The notes under the pieces: model-generated
Told to the model about the DNA's origin: nothing
Database searches by the model: none
The model's input: only the letters and a program-made list of their open reading frames with translations
In this document: piece by piece, positions 1-12,106 of the stretch
Numbering within the stretch: position 1 is the stretch's first letter
Layout of the letters: every line of letters begins with the position of its first letter
Translations under genes and position numbers: made by a program
NCBI RefSeq assembly: GCF_000149955.1
Contig: NC_030996.1
Location: 2,147,301-2,211,300 of the forward strand
Direction: 5' to 3'
DNA length: 64,000 nucleotides
Source: Fusarium oxysporum f. sp. lycopersici 4287
Lineage: Eukaryota > Ascomycota > Sordariomycetes > Hypocreales > Nectriaceae

Positions 1-1420
1 TCGGAGACGAGAATACCATGGAGTGGTAGGGTATGAAGCTGAAGACGAAGGTGTGCACCGTAGAAGCGGATGAGAAACTCATGGCAGGATTGTTCAGTCT
101 GTGCCGTGACTTTTGCAGTCCACTTCCTTTCCCATCGCTCAATACGGCCATCTAAGAGGCCAACAAGAGACGCGGTCTCACTAAGCGAGATAGATCGCTG
201 CCGTGACTTGGCAGCAAGTAGTGGAAACGAAGCGGAGGTGACCAATCTTAGCGTAGTAAAGGCGCCTAGAAGCTGATCATTGTCAATGGCCAGAGGGCCG
301 TTGCACCAGTCTTCTATTGATTCGATAAACTCAGTGCAGTCAATCATCCAGGGCCTGCCAGTCTGCAAGCTAATGCTTTATGGACATAAGTATCAACACA
401 CTCATGCTTACACATGTATCCCAAGGGGAGGAAGATCATACCTTCGATCGTAGACAAACAAAACATACCACGTTCTCTCAACGTTCCGTCGTTCTCGTTT
501 TTGCATTTCAGACTCCGCAACAGCAGTCGGGGAGTAAGGCGTAAGTTTGTGCCATCCCAGGTCCATACATATACGGATCGCGTATCCAACAGAGGTCCAG
601 ACTCTTGTGTCCTGCGGTTCCTTCCAATAGGTGAGGATGAGAATTGCTTGCACGATTTCGATGGATTTGCTCCCTCGGCGGAAGACGTTGGCGAAGAGGT
701 CTTGTGAGTGATCATAGAGCTTAGCATACAAGACGTGATTGAAAGTCTTTGCTGACATGGCTAGTATGGAGCTCAAAAGAAATGCAGACTTGGAGCGGAC
801 GTAGGTAAAGGTATGGAGATAGGGATCGAGTTGGCTGATGTATGGATTTAAAACGGTTATGAAGCTAGGAGGAGGTCAGTATATACACTATGAACACGTA
901 GAAGATTCTGGTTACCTATCGAATAGAGACTTTGCCAGAGATGGAGTGATCAGCCCAAGTTCAATGGGATCCTCAAGTGACTCATTGCGGCTTCTCTGTC
1001 GCTGCACAGGTTCCTGGTCCGCACTTAGAATATTGCCTAGAGAGAACTTTCCCTCCAGCGCCTGGTGGTTAAGTAATCCCGATGGCTGTAGATTATTTGT
1101 GTCATCTTCAGTTTCGGAGATATGGGCCCCTGCTGCCGCTGGACTCTCCAGACTTGGAATCGACTGTGGTGAGATGGTAGGGGCTTTCTTCGTTTTCGTG
1201 ACTCTATGGTTCATGTTAACCATGTCACAAGACCACTAGGTTGAGCTTCCTACTTTGTGCCTGGCTTGCGGCCGCGACGATGCTCCCTGAAAATGCAATC
1301 AAGGGCTTTGCGGGTACAACGTTCACATTTAGACGTATCTTGTCCCATAGGACGACATTTCATCTTGACTCTTCGACATTGTATACACGCATTAGCACTC
1401 TGAAGAGATGGACTTGACAT
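1..1420 (-). CDS. Zn2Cys6 transcription factor, 3' part beyond the window
   Basis: Fungal-specific nuclear regulator, N-terminal part only; the gene runs off the left edge. The ATG at 1420 precedes a binuclear zinc cluster with cysteines at about residues 12, 15, 22, 32, 35 and 42 (CX2CX6CX9CX2CX6C) and a basic tail. The middle-homology region follows (NPYISQLDPYLHTF, DTRVWTSVGYAIRICMDLGW, YDRSLQTGRPWMI). Three introns are inferred: 1253-1204, 915-865 and 441-370. Each has GT...AG borders and keeps the frame, and the second has a CTGAC branch site. A longer upstream reading exists but begins with TTG, so the ATG just before the zinc cluster was chosen. The gene is divergent from the aldo-keto reductase at 1855 and could control it; that is inference. 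The target is unknown. Confidence 0.85.
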
Positions 1421-1854
1421 GTTGGCAACGTGCTGATGCGTGCTTCGTTCAGTGTTCTGCAACTCGCTCTGGAATGACCCTGGTTGATGAATCGTCACCA
1501 AGCCTGCCTGCCCAATCAATCGCGGTCATCACCAAATCCGGGGTAACTAGCGTAGTGGATGCTCTCGATAAGAGAGACGTTGCTGATTGGTTCAGAGACT
1601 GATAAGCAGTTAGCTGATTATCATCCCGGCTATCTCGGCATTCTAACTCGTATCTAAAACGCCGGTGTCGCTTTCTTGAACGCCGATAATAGCGTTGAAC
1701 ACCGGCGGCTTTTTCCCAGTCATCATATTCAAGTACTCATATCAGGCTCTATCAAGACTAGTAATTTCGTTATCTCCAACTCCACGACTCACAGAGATAT
1801 TCAAGCAGTGCAGAATTCTCCTAAAACTTTGTCAGTTTGAATCAGTCGATCGTT
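1421..1854. promoter_or_regulatory. Divergent promoter with CGG-type inverted repeat
   Basis: This 434-bp stretch separates two divergently transcribed genes. A perfect 9-bp inverted repeat, CGCCGGTGT (1660-1668) and ACACCGGCG (1699-1707), flanks a third CGCCG at about 1680. CGG half sites in inverted orientation are typical targets of Zn2Cys6 proteins. Binding by the neighbouring regulator is inferred, not shown. Nothing else was recognised here. Confidence 0.5.
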
Positions 1855-3751
1855 ATGGCGGTCTCTCGCAATGGCAACAGTAATACCGCCCACGTCAATA
1901 TGATGACGGACAGCGTTATAGCGAACCTACCACCTGATGGTCTGAGAGTTATCATCCGCTCACTACTGGCATCGCACCCTGACATCACAACGAGCTTTGA
2001 AGACGCAACACGACAATACCTTGCTCAGGCCCAGACAAAGTCTTCCAAGTCCCAATTTACCACTCTCGATATTGATGGACTGGAGAAGACCCAGAAGATA
2101 GCTCGCTGTATGCTTGGGTCTGGGCAAGCGTTTGATGGTGTTTCCATTCTTGACAAACTGGTTGTTCGCGGTATTCAGATCGCTCTTGACTCACCGGAAA
2201 CCGAGAAACAGAGGGTTGACTCACTCCTAGCTTCTATGGATGGTGATTTGGTCCAAGCAATGACAGCTGTGACAAAGAGACTTGCTGTGAGCTCGGGGGC
2301 ACGAGTGTTTTCTTCGATAGAACAAAATATCGTCCAAAGACTGTTGGAGTCTCTTGCTCAGTGTCAGGAGATGCTGAAGGGCACAGGCATAGCTTTTCCA
2401 TATGGGAGGGGTATGCTCACAACGGCAAACATCTTGGGTGTTGCTTTGCCGGACTCGCCAGAAACAAGATTGAGCAAAGTACCTTCAGACATTGCACGGC
2501 CTCCGCCGGCCAAGGAAACCTTTCAACTCGATGATAGAACACTACCTCGCATTTTCTCAGGCCTATGGCAGATGTCAAGTCCAGCCTGGGGTTCCGCACA
2601 GATGTCTAAAATCATCGAAGGATTCTCGACACATGTTCAAAATGGATTTACTGCATTCGACATGGCAGATCACTATGGTGACGCTGAAGTTCTCTATGTA
2701 AGTACGCGATACTGTAAGGGTTATCACGGTTGACTAATACAACTACAGGGCCGTTTTCGGTCGATGTATCCCCATAAGGACGAAATGTTTACTGCAACAA
2801 AGTATTGCGTGTTTCACCCCATGACTGTTTCCCGAGAAGCAGTACAGGCCAATGTCAGCGAGAGATGCAGTAGATTACAGAAAGAGGTGATTGATCTCCT
2901 CCAATTCCATTGGCAGCTTGTAAGTCTTGATGAATGTTCGACGAGCCTCACTGACAGCCGTAGTGGGATAATCCGCAGTATATCGACGCGCTGCAATATT
3001 TAGTAGAAGACAAACGGGTGGCTCGGATTGGGCTGTGTAACTTTGATACAGAACACCTTGAACGAGTTGTCGAGAGTGGTATCAAGATATATACGAACCA
3101 AGTGCAGGTGAGCGCTTAAACAATTGAACCACCACTGATAGAGCTTTTGCTGATTTGCTACAGTTCTCGTTGATCGACTCGAGGCCTACTGTAAGAATGG
3201 CAGACGCCTGCTCGACAAATGATATCAAACTGTTGACATATGGAACTCTGGTGGGCTCTTCCTATATACTTGCTGTGCGACCACTAACAAATCATTTCTT
3301 TAGTGCGGTGGATTCATCGCAGATACGTGGCTCAATCAGCCCGAACCAGATGTCTACGATACCAACATTACTCCAAGCCAGAGAAAAGTAAGCGAAACAC
3401 ACTCTTCTATCATTACTATACTGACGATGCCTGAAGTACTACGGAATGATATGCAGCTGGGGCGGCTGGGGTCTCTTCCAAGAGCTGCTCAGCGTCCTAC
3501 GCACCATCGCGACAAAGCACAAAGTCAACATCTCCAACATAGCTACGCGCTGGGTCTTAGACTTTCCCTATGTCGGAGCAGTCATCATTGGCGCACGCAT
3601 CGGTATGAGTGAGCATACAAGTGATAATGCTACTACTCTCGGCTGGAGCTTGGATGATGATGACCGCCTGGTCATCGAAGAGGTCTTGAACCGGAGTAAC
3701 AGAACCGAGATGTTTGAGACAATGGGCGATTGCGGTAATGAATACCGATAA
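1855..3751 (+). CDS. Aldo-keto reductase with N-terminal helical extension
   Basis: Predicted NAD(P)H-dependent oxidoreductase of 547 aa in six exons. Introns are at 2698-2748, 2920-2963, 3108-3163, 3251-3303 and 3388-3436; all are GT...AG and in phase. The catalytic domain starts near residue 220. The tetrad is visible: Asp and Tyr in AFDMADHYGDAE, Lys in FTATKY, His in LLQFHWQ. The C-terminal WVLDFPYVGAVIIGAR stretch fits the cofactor-binding end of the barrel. The first ~200 residues form a separate, probably helical domain (SLLASHPDITTSFEDATRQY onward) that ordinary AKRs of about 320 aa lack and that I cannot assign. The start is the ATG at 1855; an in-frame TTG lies upstream at 1837. Substrate unknown. 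Confidence 0.85.
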
Positions 3752-4260
3752 GAGAACCGCATCTGTAAGTGGAGATATCAGTTTAACGCTGGTTCCGAGT
3801 TTCCAAAATGGGATGGGGGGGAATATGTAACGTCTGATGAATGGTACATCCACCTCGTGTATGCAGACGGCCCATTCGGACTGGCGAGCTGAACTAGTAC
3901 CGGAAATTTTCTGTGTGAAGCTAGTTTGCTTGGACCTATTTCGTCTCAATGAACATTCCGTGCCTTCAATGCACATGCCTTTGTAATGTTTCTCAAATAT
4001 GCTATAGCCTTGTTTTGATATTTACCTCAACATCTGTCACGATTATATCCATAGTCTTTTACGAGCAAAAGTTTCTGAACATTAAAAGGTCAGGAGAGCT
4101 AATACGTATATAAGGATGACATCCAGGACCTTTTCCGCCAAGACACCAACCCGGTAAATGATCTTCATCCCACCACAAATCAGCCCTCATCTATAGGTCA
4201 CCACGCGTTCCAATCACCATCTCCTCTACATGTCCTTGTGACTAACAACCCATTATGCAG
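3752..4260. other. Intergenic, holds unresolved 5' end of the next gene
   Basis: No independent gene is seen. The right end has a convincing intron end: GACTAAC branch site (about 4240) and ATGCAG acceptor at 4260. The first coding exon of the small secreted protein probably lies in this stretch. I could not find an ATG exon that joins in frame; the ATGs at 4116 and 4158 give the wrong phase with the donors tried. Confidence 0.4.
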
Positions 4261-4616
4261 CAACCAAAACGGTGCAGTTCTTAACCGCTTCAGTCCTCGC
4301 CACGCTGATCTCCGCGGCTGCCGCAGCCAAGCAGATGCAGATCAACTACTACAGCGACACCAAATGCAAGTCATGTTCTGGTCAACTCGATGTGACCTGG
4401 GCACAAAGCATTTACGCAGGAAAGACAAACTGCTACAACTACCATTATGGGTCCAGCATGTTGATCGCAGAATGCCAGGCCAGAGGGTGGCTCTGTAATA
4501 TCCACAAGTCAAGGGACTGTAATGACTATCTGGATCAGATGAGATATACTGGGGACTTCAAGCGTAAGACGGTAGCGAGCTTGGCCCAATCTTTTGCGTG
4601 TTACTACAACGCGTGA
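4261..4616 (+). CDS. Small secreted cysteine-rich protein, 5' exon unresolved
   Basis: The reading frame encodes a hydrophobic leader (FLTASVLATLISAAAAA) followed by a mature domain of about 95 residues with seven cysteines, ending at the TGA at 4614. No ATG is available in this exon: the frame has GTG at 4272 and the sequence just before reads as an intron acceptor at 4260, so the start lies in an upstream exon I could not place. The mature part is clearly related to the product at 20156-20614. Shared features are YY-D--C, G--N-CY-Y-Y, C--RG--C, DC and TVA----AC in the same order. Such proteins are common in plant-associated fungi, where some act as effectors; no specific function can be read here. 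Confidence 0.65.
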
Positions 4617-5364
4617 AGAATAAGCAGTGTTTCTAAAGCAGTAACTAGATCATAAGTCTTTGTGTGTTATTGGAAGCTGGTTCCACGGCGACACATCTCG
4701 TCGACTCGGATTTCTATTAAATTGCAGAAAGGCTTCAAATCAGAGTTCCAATCCTGTGAACAATTGATCTCTTTGGCAAGGTCATAATCTGTAGAGGTAT
4801 CACGGGATGACATCAACCTTGACGCAATCAAAGTCCCTGTTGGTGCTCTTCATAGTAGCAGGTCTTCTGGTAATTATATTAAATGGTCCAGAGGCGAATA
4901 TGGAAGCAAAGTGTTGCAGGAGATTGCGATACATCTAAGATTATGTTATAGATTGATGATTATAATATATTGCTATTAATAGTAACATACCCTCTAGCTA
5001 CCCTAAAGAACTCAATACATCATACCATCAGTCTCAATACAAGGTTTTATCAACATTATGAACATCAATCAGAAAACTCTCTCAGCAATAGAAACATATC
5101 ATATGTTGTTATGCATAAGGCTTTATTCCCGGCAACATACCTAGACTCTCATTGGCAAGTGAGTACAATGCAACCCGCTGCATGCCGTTTCCCCTCATTG
5201 GTGACCTCACAAAGCATAAAGAAACAAGGCTTTCTGAAACAACAGTTGATCACAGGTGCATAGTCACATGAACCTCTCGAATGACCAACAGCATGACGTT
5301 TGGCCATTGCTACCTGCCTTGTTGGTGACATAGTCTTGCTATTATATGAGCAGTAAGGCTGGTC
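4617..5364. other. Intergenic, no gene recognised
   Basis: About 750 bp, AT-rich between 4900 and 5110. ORFs here show no family resemblance. It probably contains the terminator of the secreted-protein gene and the promoter of the GH105 gene. If the GH105 signal peptide sits in a separate first exon, that exon would be here, but none was identified. Confidence 0.4.
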
Positions 5365-6720
5365 ATGATGGAGCTGGTTGATTTATTGCTGTCCCCTTTG
5401 CTGGATCCAACAGAATTCTTTCAGGCGATAAGTACATTGAAAATATTAGGGATTCTTATCATGGAAAACATGCTACGGCCATTAATGCGGTCTCTTGTCA
5501 CCATGCTCATCGGAGCCGAGTGTGGCCTTGCCTATCTGACAGAGATGGCAGATACCATGATCGCAAAGGGCGTCAAACCGGACCTTGGATATCAAGATGC
5601 AGTCCTCTATCTTGGGTTTGAGAAAGCCTACGAGCTTTCTGGAGATCAGAAATATCTTGATTGGTACATCGGCCAGATCGATGGCCCCGTTGTTCAAGAG
5701 GATGGCTCTATTAAAGGGCTCAACACATCACGGTATATCCTTGATGAGTACCGAATGGGGCATAACTATCTATACCTTTACAAACAGACTGGAGAGCCAA
5801 AATATGAGACGGCTGCCAATACTGTTAGACGTATGCTGGACTCGTACCCTCGCACCCCATCCGGGGGCTTTTGGTGAGCGGAAAGCATTAAGTTCCTCTC
5901 TCACAACACCTGCTTATGAGGATTACAGGCACCAGCAATTCTTTCGCGATCAGATGTGGCTCGATGGTATCTACATGGCAGACTCATTCTACGCTAGATG
6001 GACGCATCTCTATGACTCGGACAATGACACAGCCTGGGACGACATACTTCTGCAGTACGAGCTCATACATGAGAACACGATCAACGAGACAACTGGCCTT
6101 CACGTGCACGGATGGGTAGAAGGCGAAGCATCGTGGGCTGATCCAGAAACAGGCCGAGCGCCAAACGTATGGGGACGTGCTCTTGGCTGGTACTTCATGG
6201 CTCTCGTTGAGGTATTGCAGTACTTCCCCACGTCACATTCCGGCTACGACCAGTTACTCGGGTATCTTGAATCCGTCGCAAAGGGTCTCAAGGCCTCCCG
6301 CGATCCAGATCTTGGCAGCTGGTGGCAAGTCATGAACGAACCCTACCCCAAGCGCGAAGGGAACTTTATCGAGAGTAGCGGCTCCTCCATGTTTACGTGG
6401 GGCTTGTTGAAGGCTGTTGACTTGGGATACCTTGACTCGGATGAGTATCTCGAAACTGCCAAAGATGCTTTTACAAGCTTGATTGACAACTTTGTCACTG
6501 AAGGCGAAGACGGTTCGTTGATTCTGAACAGCACGGTTGCTGAATGTGGTTTGACCAGTTCCAATGTCACGTTTGAGGTGAGGACAGCATCCATAACGCA
6601 AACGCTTACTGACAATATCAGTACTACGTTAGCAGACCAAAGCTGGAGAATGGGCAAAATGGCGTGGGGCCATTTATGCTTGCTTCTTATGAATGGGAGT
6701 CATGGGCGAAGGACGCATGA
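5365..6720 (+). CDS. GH105 unsaturated rhamnogalacturonyl/glucuronyl hydrolase
   Basis: Predicted glycoside hydrolase family 105 enzyme that removes the unsaturated uronic acid left by polysaccharide lyases from pectin (rhamnogalacturonan) fragments. Three exons (5365-5873, 5929-6577, 6622-6720) give 418 aa. The introns have GTGAGC...TTACAG and GTGAGG...TATCAG borders and restore frame. Hallmarks are LGYQDAVLYLGFEKAYELSG, TPSGGFWHQQFF, then DQMWLDGIYMADSFYA with the catalytic Asp, WGRALGWYFMALV, and a C-terminal GVGPFMLASYEWE. The N-terminus is uncertain: no clear signal peptide follows the ATG at 5365, and a later ATG (MRSLVTMLIGAEC) or an upstream exon is possible. With the MFS and GH43 genes downstream it suggests a plant cell-wall utilisation group. 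Confidence 0.88.
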
Positions 6721-7367
6721 ACTTTCCCATGTCACAACAAAGCGTTTGGATCATAATCGGAAGTCAACGATGTATGTTGGGTCTCACTTCGGATAAGTAT
6801 AGTTACTGCGAAACTTCATAATCCGTTGTGGCGGGCAAAGTTTAATTAAATTGGAACAAGAGGCCCTGAAACAGCGGCGGGATGCTCCGACCTCTCTCCC
6901 TAGCGCATCGTCACTAATGAGACCTGACTCGTAACAGTGAGAATTGACTCATTAGACTCCTTCACTTTCGCTGGTGTGGTCAGAAGTGGAATCAATGTAT
7001 ACAAGGTCCCTCGACATCTTCGTGTTGGGTCGGCCGTCCGGGTCTCCAGAGCCCGACAGGCCCTCAATGTAGCGCCAGGGAGCCATGACTTCTGTTCGGT
7101 GGTAGGGAGTCATCGGATAATCATTCAGTGGGGACCGGTGATAACAGAAGATTGATTGTTGGAGGCAGGAGGAATGCCAATTAGTATACAAAGCAATGAT
7201 GCCGACGAGAGAATGCCCAGTCGACTCTCTTGTCTCCAACTACAGTTGTCCAGTCTCTACCATCACTTGATAAGTCAAACTGCCTACAGAATATATCACT
7301 CTTTCTCTTATCTGTTTTATCTATTTATTTTATTCTTTCTATCTAATCTCCCTATCACTCCCATATA
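6721..7367. other. Intergenic, no gene recognised
   Basis: Non-coding by inspection; the ORFs present resemble nothing known. A pyrimidine-rich stretch just before 7360 is the kind of leader often seen directly upstream of fungal start codons. It was probably the promoter of the now broken ABC transporter. Confidence 0.4.
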
Positions 7368-8124
7368 ATGGCTGCATCTATCGATCTCCGCCTGCACGGC
7401 GTATGAGACGCCAGAGAAAGCGATGAACCTTCGACCTCTGAGGACAACCCAAGCGAGTCTTCGAGCTTCCGGGACTTCATGTTATGTTGTGATGATGGCG
7501 AACATCTATAAAAGTCACACCGTGTACAGTATGTTGACCATGCTCACTCGCAGAGAGTCTTTACATTCGGCCAAACGACAGACTACGCTCTCGAATCTAT
7601 CGCCATCATCGCCATCATCGCCGCCATCGCGCTAGCCATAGTAAACCTTGTTGTCTGCCAGTTCATTTCATTGTTGAGCGACTCTCATACATCTGAGCCT
7701 GATGGTTTCATGTCCGCTGTCCAGAGAACCGCGTAGGAAACAACAACGACCGAGATATCTATAACGACTAACATGCTCTTCCTTTTTGCAGCCTCTACTT
7801 TGCTTACATCGGCATTGTGCGATTCGCATGTACCTACATATATGCCTCCCTGTTCACGTTTGTCGGCCAACGTCCGACTCGCAATATTCGACACGAGTAC
7901 CTCCGCGCCGCGTTCAGTCAGGAAATTGGTTTCTTCGACCAGGTCCAAGGATCTATCTCTATGCAAGCTACATCAAACGCCTTTCCACCATTAGGGAAGC
8001 AAGCCGCATTTTCGTTTTCCACGAAGGACTGATTATTGAGAGTGGGAGTCATGAAGACCTTGTTAAGCAAGGTGGAACATATGCCAAGATGTGTGAAGCA
8101 CAGAAGCTGGATCAAGGAATATGA
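7368..8124 (+). pseudogene. ABCB/MDR-type ABC transporter, internally deleted
   Basis: Remnant of a full-size ABC exporter (normally about 1300 aa). Recognisable pieces in order: an acidic N-terminus (SEDNPSESSSFRDFM, about 7440-7490), the first transmembrane region (RVFTFGQTTDYALESIAIIA), a second transmembrane piece (RPTRNIRHEYLRAAFSQEI, FFDQVQGSISMQATSN), then directly the end of the second nucleotide-binding domain (STIREASRIFVFHEG, GGTYAKMCEAQK) and a stop at 8122. The join near 7980 removes about 1000 residues, including both Walker A/B sets. There are also frame changes and stops between 7380 and 7700. It cannot make a working transporter. Confidence 0.8.
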
Positions 8125-10003
8125 GGGATGACGAGACGGGAGCAATCGAAAATTAGACCACAGTAATGGAAGCCGTTTGCTGTTCATGTTCTTTTTGTGT
8201 ATGTACTTATTTGGGTTTTGTGAATTTCCAACTTGCTCAACGCGTCTTGATAGTTAGATGCATTGTCACGCTGATAAGTGATGAAAATGCATTTGCACTT
8301 GGTTGGCCACGATCAGGGCGGATAAAACAATGGTTATGAAGGTTGTCGCTAGGGATCCAAATACCAGAAGTCAGAAAAACAATGGGATGAGATTTAATGC
8401 CGTGGGCCATATGGAGCGTAAACTCCCGGTAACATTTGCTCATTCATTCTGGTGCCACAGGGTAGGTATGATCCTCAGCATCGGTAAATAAACAAATACA
8501 TGGGTAATCTAGCTGCATGTTTCAAATAGCTCCAAAACAGACTCATCTACACGAAAGGGAAAAAATATTAATCCACACATTTGCTGTTGCTTATTACATT
8601 CTCTCTGACCCTTTCAGCACGCCCAGTGCAATACTCACAGGCGTTATTGGAGGTTGAAAAAGCTGCTGTAGGGTATTTCGAAGATGTACCCCTTCCCTAC
8701 CCGTCAGAATATCGTTGTTTGCCATGCGGCAGGAAAAAGTCTCGGTAATATGAGAAAAATGAGTCTTATGTTCTTTTGGTATTCGAAGCGATAAATATAA
8801 CAGGATCTCAGAATTACTTCCGAGAAACACACCATTTCTTGGTATACAAAGGAATCGAATGCAAATCTCCCGCGGGATTGGCTGGGCACGGCAAACTGTC
8901 GGATCCGGAGTGACACCGGAGAAGGATAAATCCCGCGGGTACAAGAGTGCCCCATACGCCAAGGTCCTGAACAAGCTTAAGAATAACCTTTTCCCACCTC
9001 AAATCAACAAATTGGCGAGATTGGTTATCGCAAAGCTTGGCCCTGACATGATAGTGGAGTAGTGCCCAGACGGGAATAATCCACTATAGTGGGTAGTGAT
9101 GCCCGGAGCATTGCAGTGCAGGTCTCAGCAATGGACTCTCCGCCCTTGGCACGGGAAGACTCGGGCTTTTACTGCATTTTTGGAGAACATGCCCAGAATA
9201 AACGGGAAAGACGGGAGTTGAAGTTCTCTTCCCCTCCTTGAGTTGAGAATTGCTGCATAATTGGGGAATATGATGAACGCATTGCGATTCATTGAGCTTG
9301 GCGTGTGGCTAGCTAGAGCGAAAAAAACATACGAGAGAATTCTTTCTCCGGTTCCTTTAGACGAATTTATGAAAGCGTGGAATAATAATAGCACGCGAGA
9401 TTCATTATGGGCATTTTTAAGAGACTAATGTGATCCAGACTGGCCTATTGACCACGGCCCGGTAATGCGGCGCTGATAAAAAGAGCCTCATTTTGAGCCT
9501 CTTTAACGACGGCCACTGCATCATAGGGTAGTGATTGAACCCTAAAAGAAGAACTCTAAAGAGCAATAGACTGCAAGTGATCTGATTACCATTTGACACC
9601 GCCGATCTCTGGTGATTCATCTGGGGTCTGATCCAGTCTGTGTGTCTTTTCGCGCACGCGAGACCGTTTTGCCCCAGAACCCTTTTCTTCTCCAGTTTTT
9701 AAACCAAGAGATGCTTCTTGTTGCCCCGGACTCTTGGCTCACACATGCACCATCTGGGGACACAACTTTCCCCAGCTTGCCCAGCCATGCCAACGTTGGA
9801 GAGATGCGGGGTTTTCCTATTGCCAATGTTCTTTTTCTCTCGTGTCTCGCTCATCTATAAAAAATGCCGTCCACCTTCGTTTTGTCCTTGCCTTTTCTCT
9901 CGTTTACGCAGCCTCTCGACTTGGTTGACATCGCAGACCCTCCCTTTCTCAGCCATTCCAATAGTCGTTATCTCTTTATTTGTTCCGCGTTAGTCTTCAA
10001 GAT
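8125..10003. other. Long intergenic region upstream of MFS gene
   Basis: About 1.9 kb with no gene I can support. Between 8868 and 8940 there is a cluster of GC palindromes in an otherwise plain region: TCCCGCGGGA, ATCCCGCGGG, and the inverted pair TCCGG-N7-CCGGA. They could be regulator sites or part of a degraded element. A TATA-like CTATAAAAAA sits near 9856, upstream of the MFS start. Short ORFs here (for example 8859-9062) have no recognisable domain. Confidence 0.4.
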
Positions 10004-11845
10004 ATGACGACCCCGAATGAGAAAGCGGCCGGAGATGTGCCTCCGCAAGACATTCAGGTCCCAGCATCTGATGTCAAGGCTCCCATCGACGAGAAGGCCG
10101 ATACCGCTTCTGCCATTGAGAAGGAGCTCGGTATGGTAGAGGAGGGTTACCTTAAGAATGAAGGTCGTCTTCCTAGCCCTGAGGAGCAGATTGACGCTCT
10201 TGGCATTCCGAACTGGCGCGAGCTTGAGAAGAAGATTGTTCGTCGTCTTGATCTGACTCTCATGCCTTGTGTCTGGTGTCTTTACTTCTTCAATTACCTT
10301 GACAGAGCATCAATCGGTCATGCGAGACTCAGCAGTTTCGACGCGGATTTGAATCTTACTGGTGCCAACTTCTCTTCGGCTGTCTCTATTCTCTCTCTCG
10401 GTTATGGTAAGCCATCTGCATGATTGGCGTTTCGAAAGAATACTGACGTTTTCAGTCCTTGGTCAACTTCCTAGTAACATGTTGATCACCAAGATCCGAC
10501 CCAGTCTTTACCTCTGTCTCATGGCTATTGTCTGGTCTGGTGTCAGTGTCGCTACTGTCGGAGTTAAGTCTTACTCTGGGCTCATGGGTGTTCGCTTCGC
10601 TCTTGGTCTTGTTGAGGCACCTCTTCTTCCCGGAGCTATCTACCTTCTCGGTTGTTGGTAAGTTCACCATTCTCAACCGCATTGAATGCTTCGTGATCAC
10701 TCATTATCCTAGGTACACACGAAAGGAAGTCGCTTTCCGTATGGCTATCCTCTACTCAGCTCAGACAATTGCCTTCTGCTCAGCCGGTCTCATCGCTGCC
10801 GCTACCTACGCCACTCTGGAGAAGGCTCACGGTCTTGCCGGCTGGCAGTGGCTTTTCATCATCCTGGCTACCGCGGGTGCTGGCTCTGCCATGATCTGTA
10901 TCTGGTTCATCCCCGATTATCCCGACTCGACAACAGGCAGCGCCATGTGGACCATGACTGAAGATATGCGAAAGGTTGCTGCTGCACGTGTCCTTGCCGA
11001 TCGCCCCTCAACAACTGAGGCCAAGACTGGTGCTTGGGAAGGATTGAAGCTTAGTGTTCGCGATCCTAAGCTCTACATTCTTACTCTCATGAACATCACC
11101 ATCTCTGCTGCTTACGGATTCTCCAACTTCTACCCTTCCATTGTTCGTGGTCTGGCCGCCGATTGGGGCTACAGCTCCGTCATTGCTCTTGTTCTCACTG
11201 CGCCACCTTACATTTTCGCTGCTATTGGTTCTTATGTCAATGCATGGCACTCTGACAAGTAAGCCTCAACTGATATCGTGCGCCACACAATTACTAATAA
11301 TTGTCTCGCAGGGTCAAGGAGCGAGGTCTGCATTATGCCATCCCTGTTGCGGTTGCTTGTATCGGTTTCATCGTCTGCTTAGCGACCACCAACCCCCAGG
11401 CCCGATATGGAGCTTCCTTCATCTACGTTGGCGGCATGTACATCGCCAACCCTCTCATCATGGGTTATGTCAGCGGTATGTTATCCATGCTATTGGACTA
11501 CTTAGTATGGTACTGACTATTCACCAGGTGCTCTTGCAAAGACTCCCGAAAAGCGAGCTGCCTCCGTTGCACTTTGCAACCTTTTGTCTCAAATCGGTAA
11601 GTTTACTTTCATGACGATTCCTAGATAACAACTAACAAAATCTGCTAGGAAACTTCACTGCCCCTTTTATGTTCGTCACAAAGGAGGAGCCTCGCTACAT
11701 CAGTGCCTTCATCGGTATGATGGCCTTCGGCCTGACTTCCAGCGCCTGCGCTATCGTCATGAAGATCTGGCTCAGCCGCTCCAACAAGCGACTCTTGCGG
11801 GAGGCGCAGCAAAACGGTACTGCTTATCAGCCTTATGTCACCTAG
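10004..11845 (+). CDS. MFS anion:cation symporter (Dal5/Tna1-like permease)
   Basis: Plasma-membrane uptake carrier of 526 aa in six exons, with introns near 10407-10455, 10658-10712, 11259-11311, 11476-11527 and 11597-11648. All are GT...AG and total length is in frame. A hydrophilic N-terminus of about 85 residues precedes the helices. The family signature is visible in PCVWCLYFFNYLDRASIGHA (helix 1), GVRFALGLVEAPLLPGAIYL (helix 4) and WYTRKEVAFRMAILY. This subfamily carries organic anions such as allantoate, nicotinate or small acidic sugars. The position between GH105 and GH43 genes makes a pectin- or hemicellulose-derived acid a reasonable but unproven substrate. The start is the first ATG after the leader, followed by MTTPNEKAAGDV. 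Confidence 0.9.
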
Positions 11846-12106
11846 GCTGTCAGCAACCATATCTTATGCACAGGCCTCCATGTCATATCGGGTTACTGCA
11901 AGGTGTCTGAATTGAGCATGAGCGCTTTTATCAGATGACAGAAATTCTGTTACTTGATGGTATGGAAGATATGAAATGAGAGGTCTGGGATGTAGGATTT
12001 GGACGAATGGCTACTTTTTGCAATCAATTTGAGTTATGTACTATAGTCGTCAGAGTAATTATTTACAAGAAGTGCAAACTCTCATACCATCCAAATTCCA
12101 AATTCT

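Noticed and set aside
4238..4498. Alternative frame through the secreted-protein gene
   Set aside because: The signal-peptide frame has a leader, cysteines and a paralogue; this one has none.
8859..9062. ORF beginning MQISRGIGWARQ in a GC-palindrome-rich stretch
   Set aside because: No domain, no splice context, and the palindromes explain its base composition; not called a gene.
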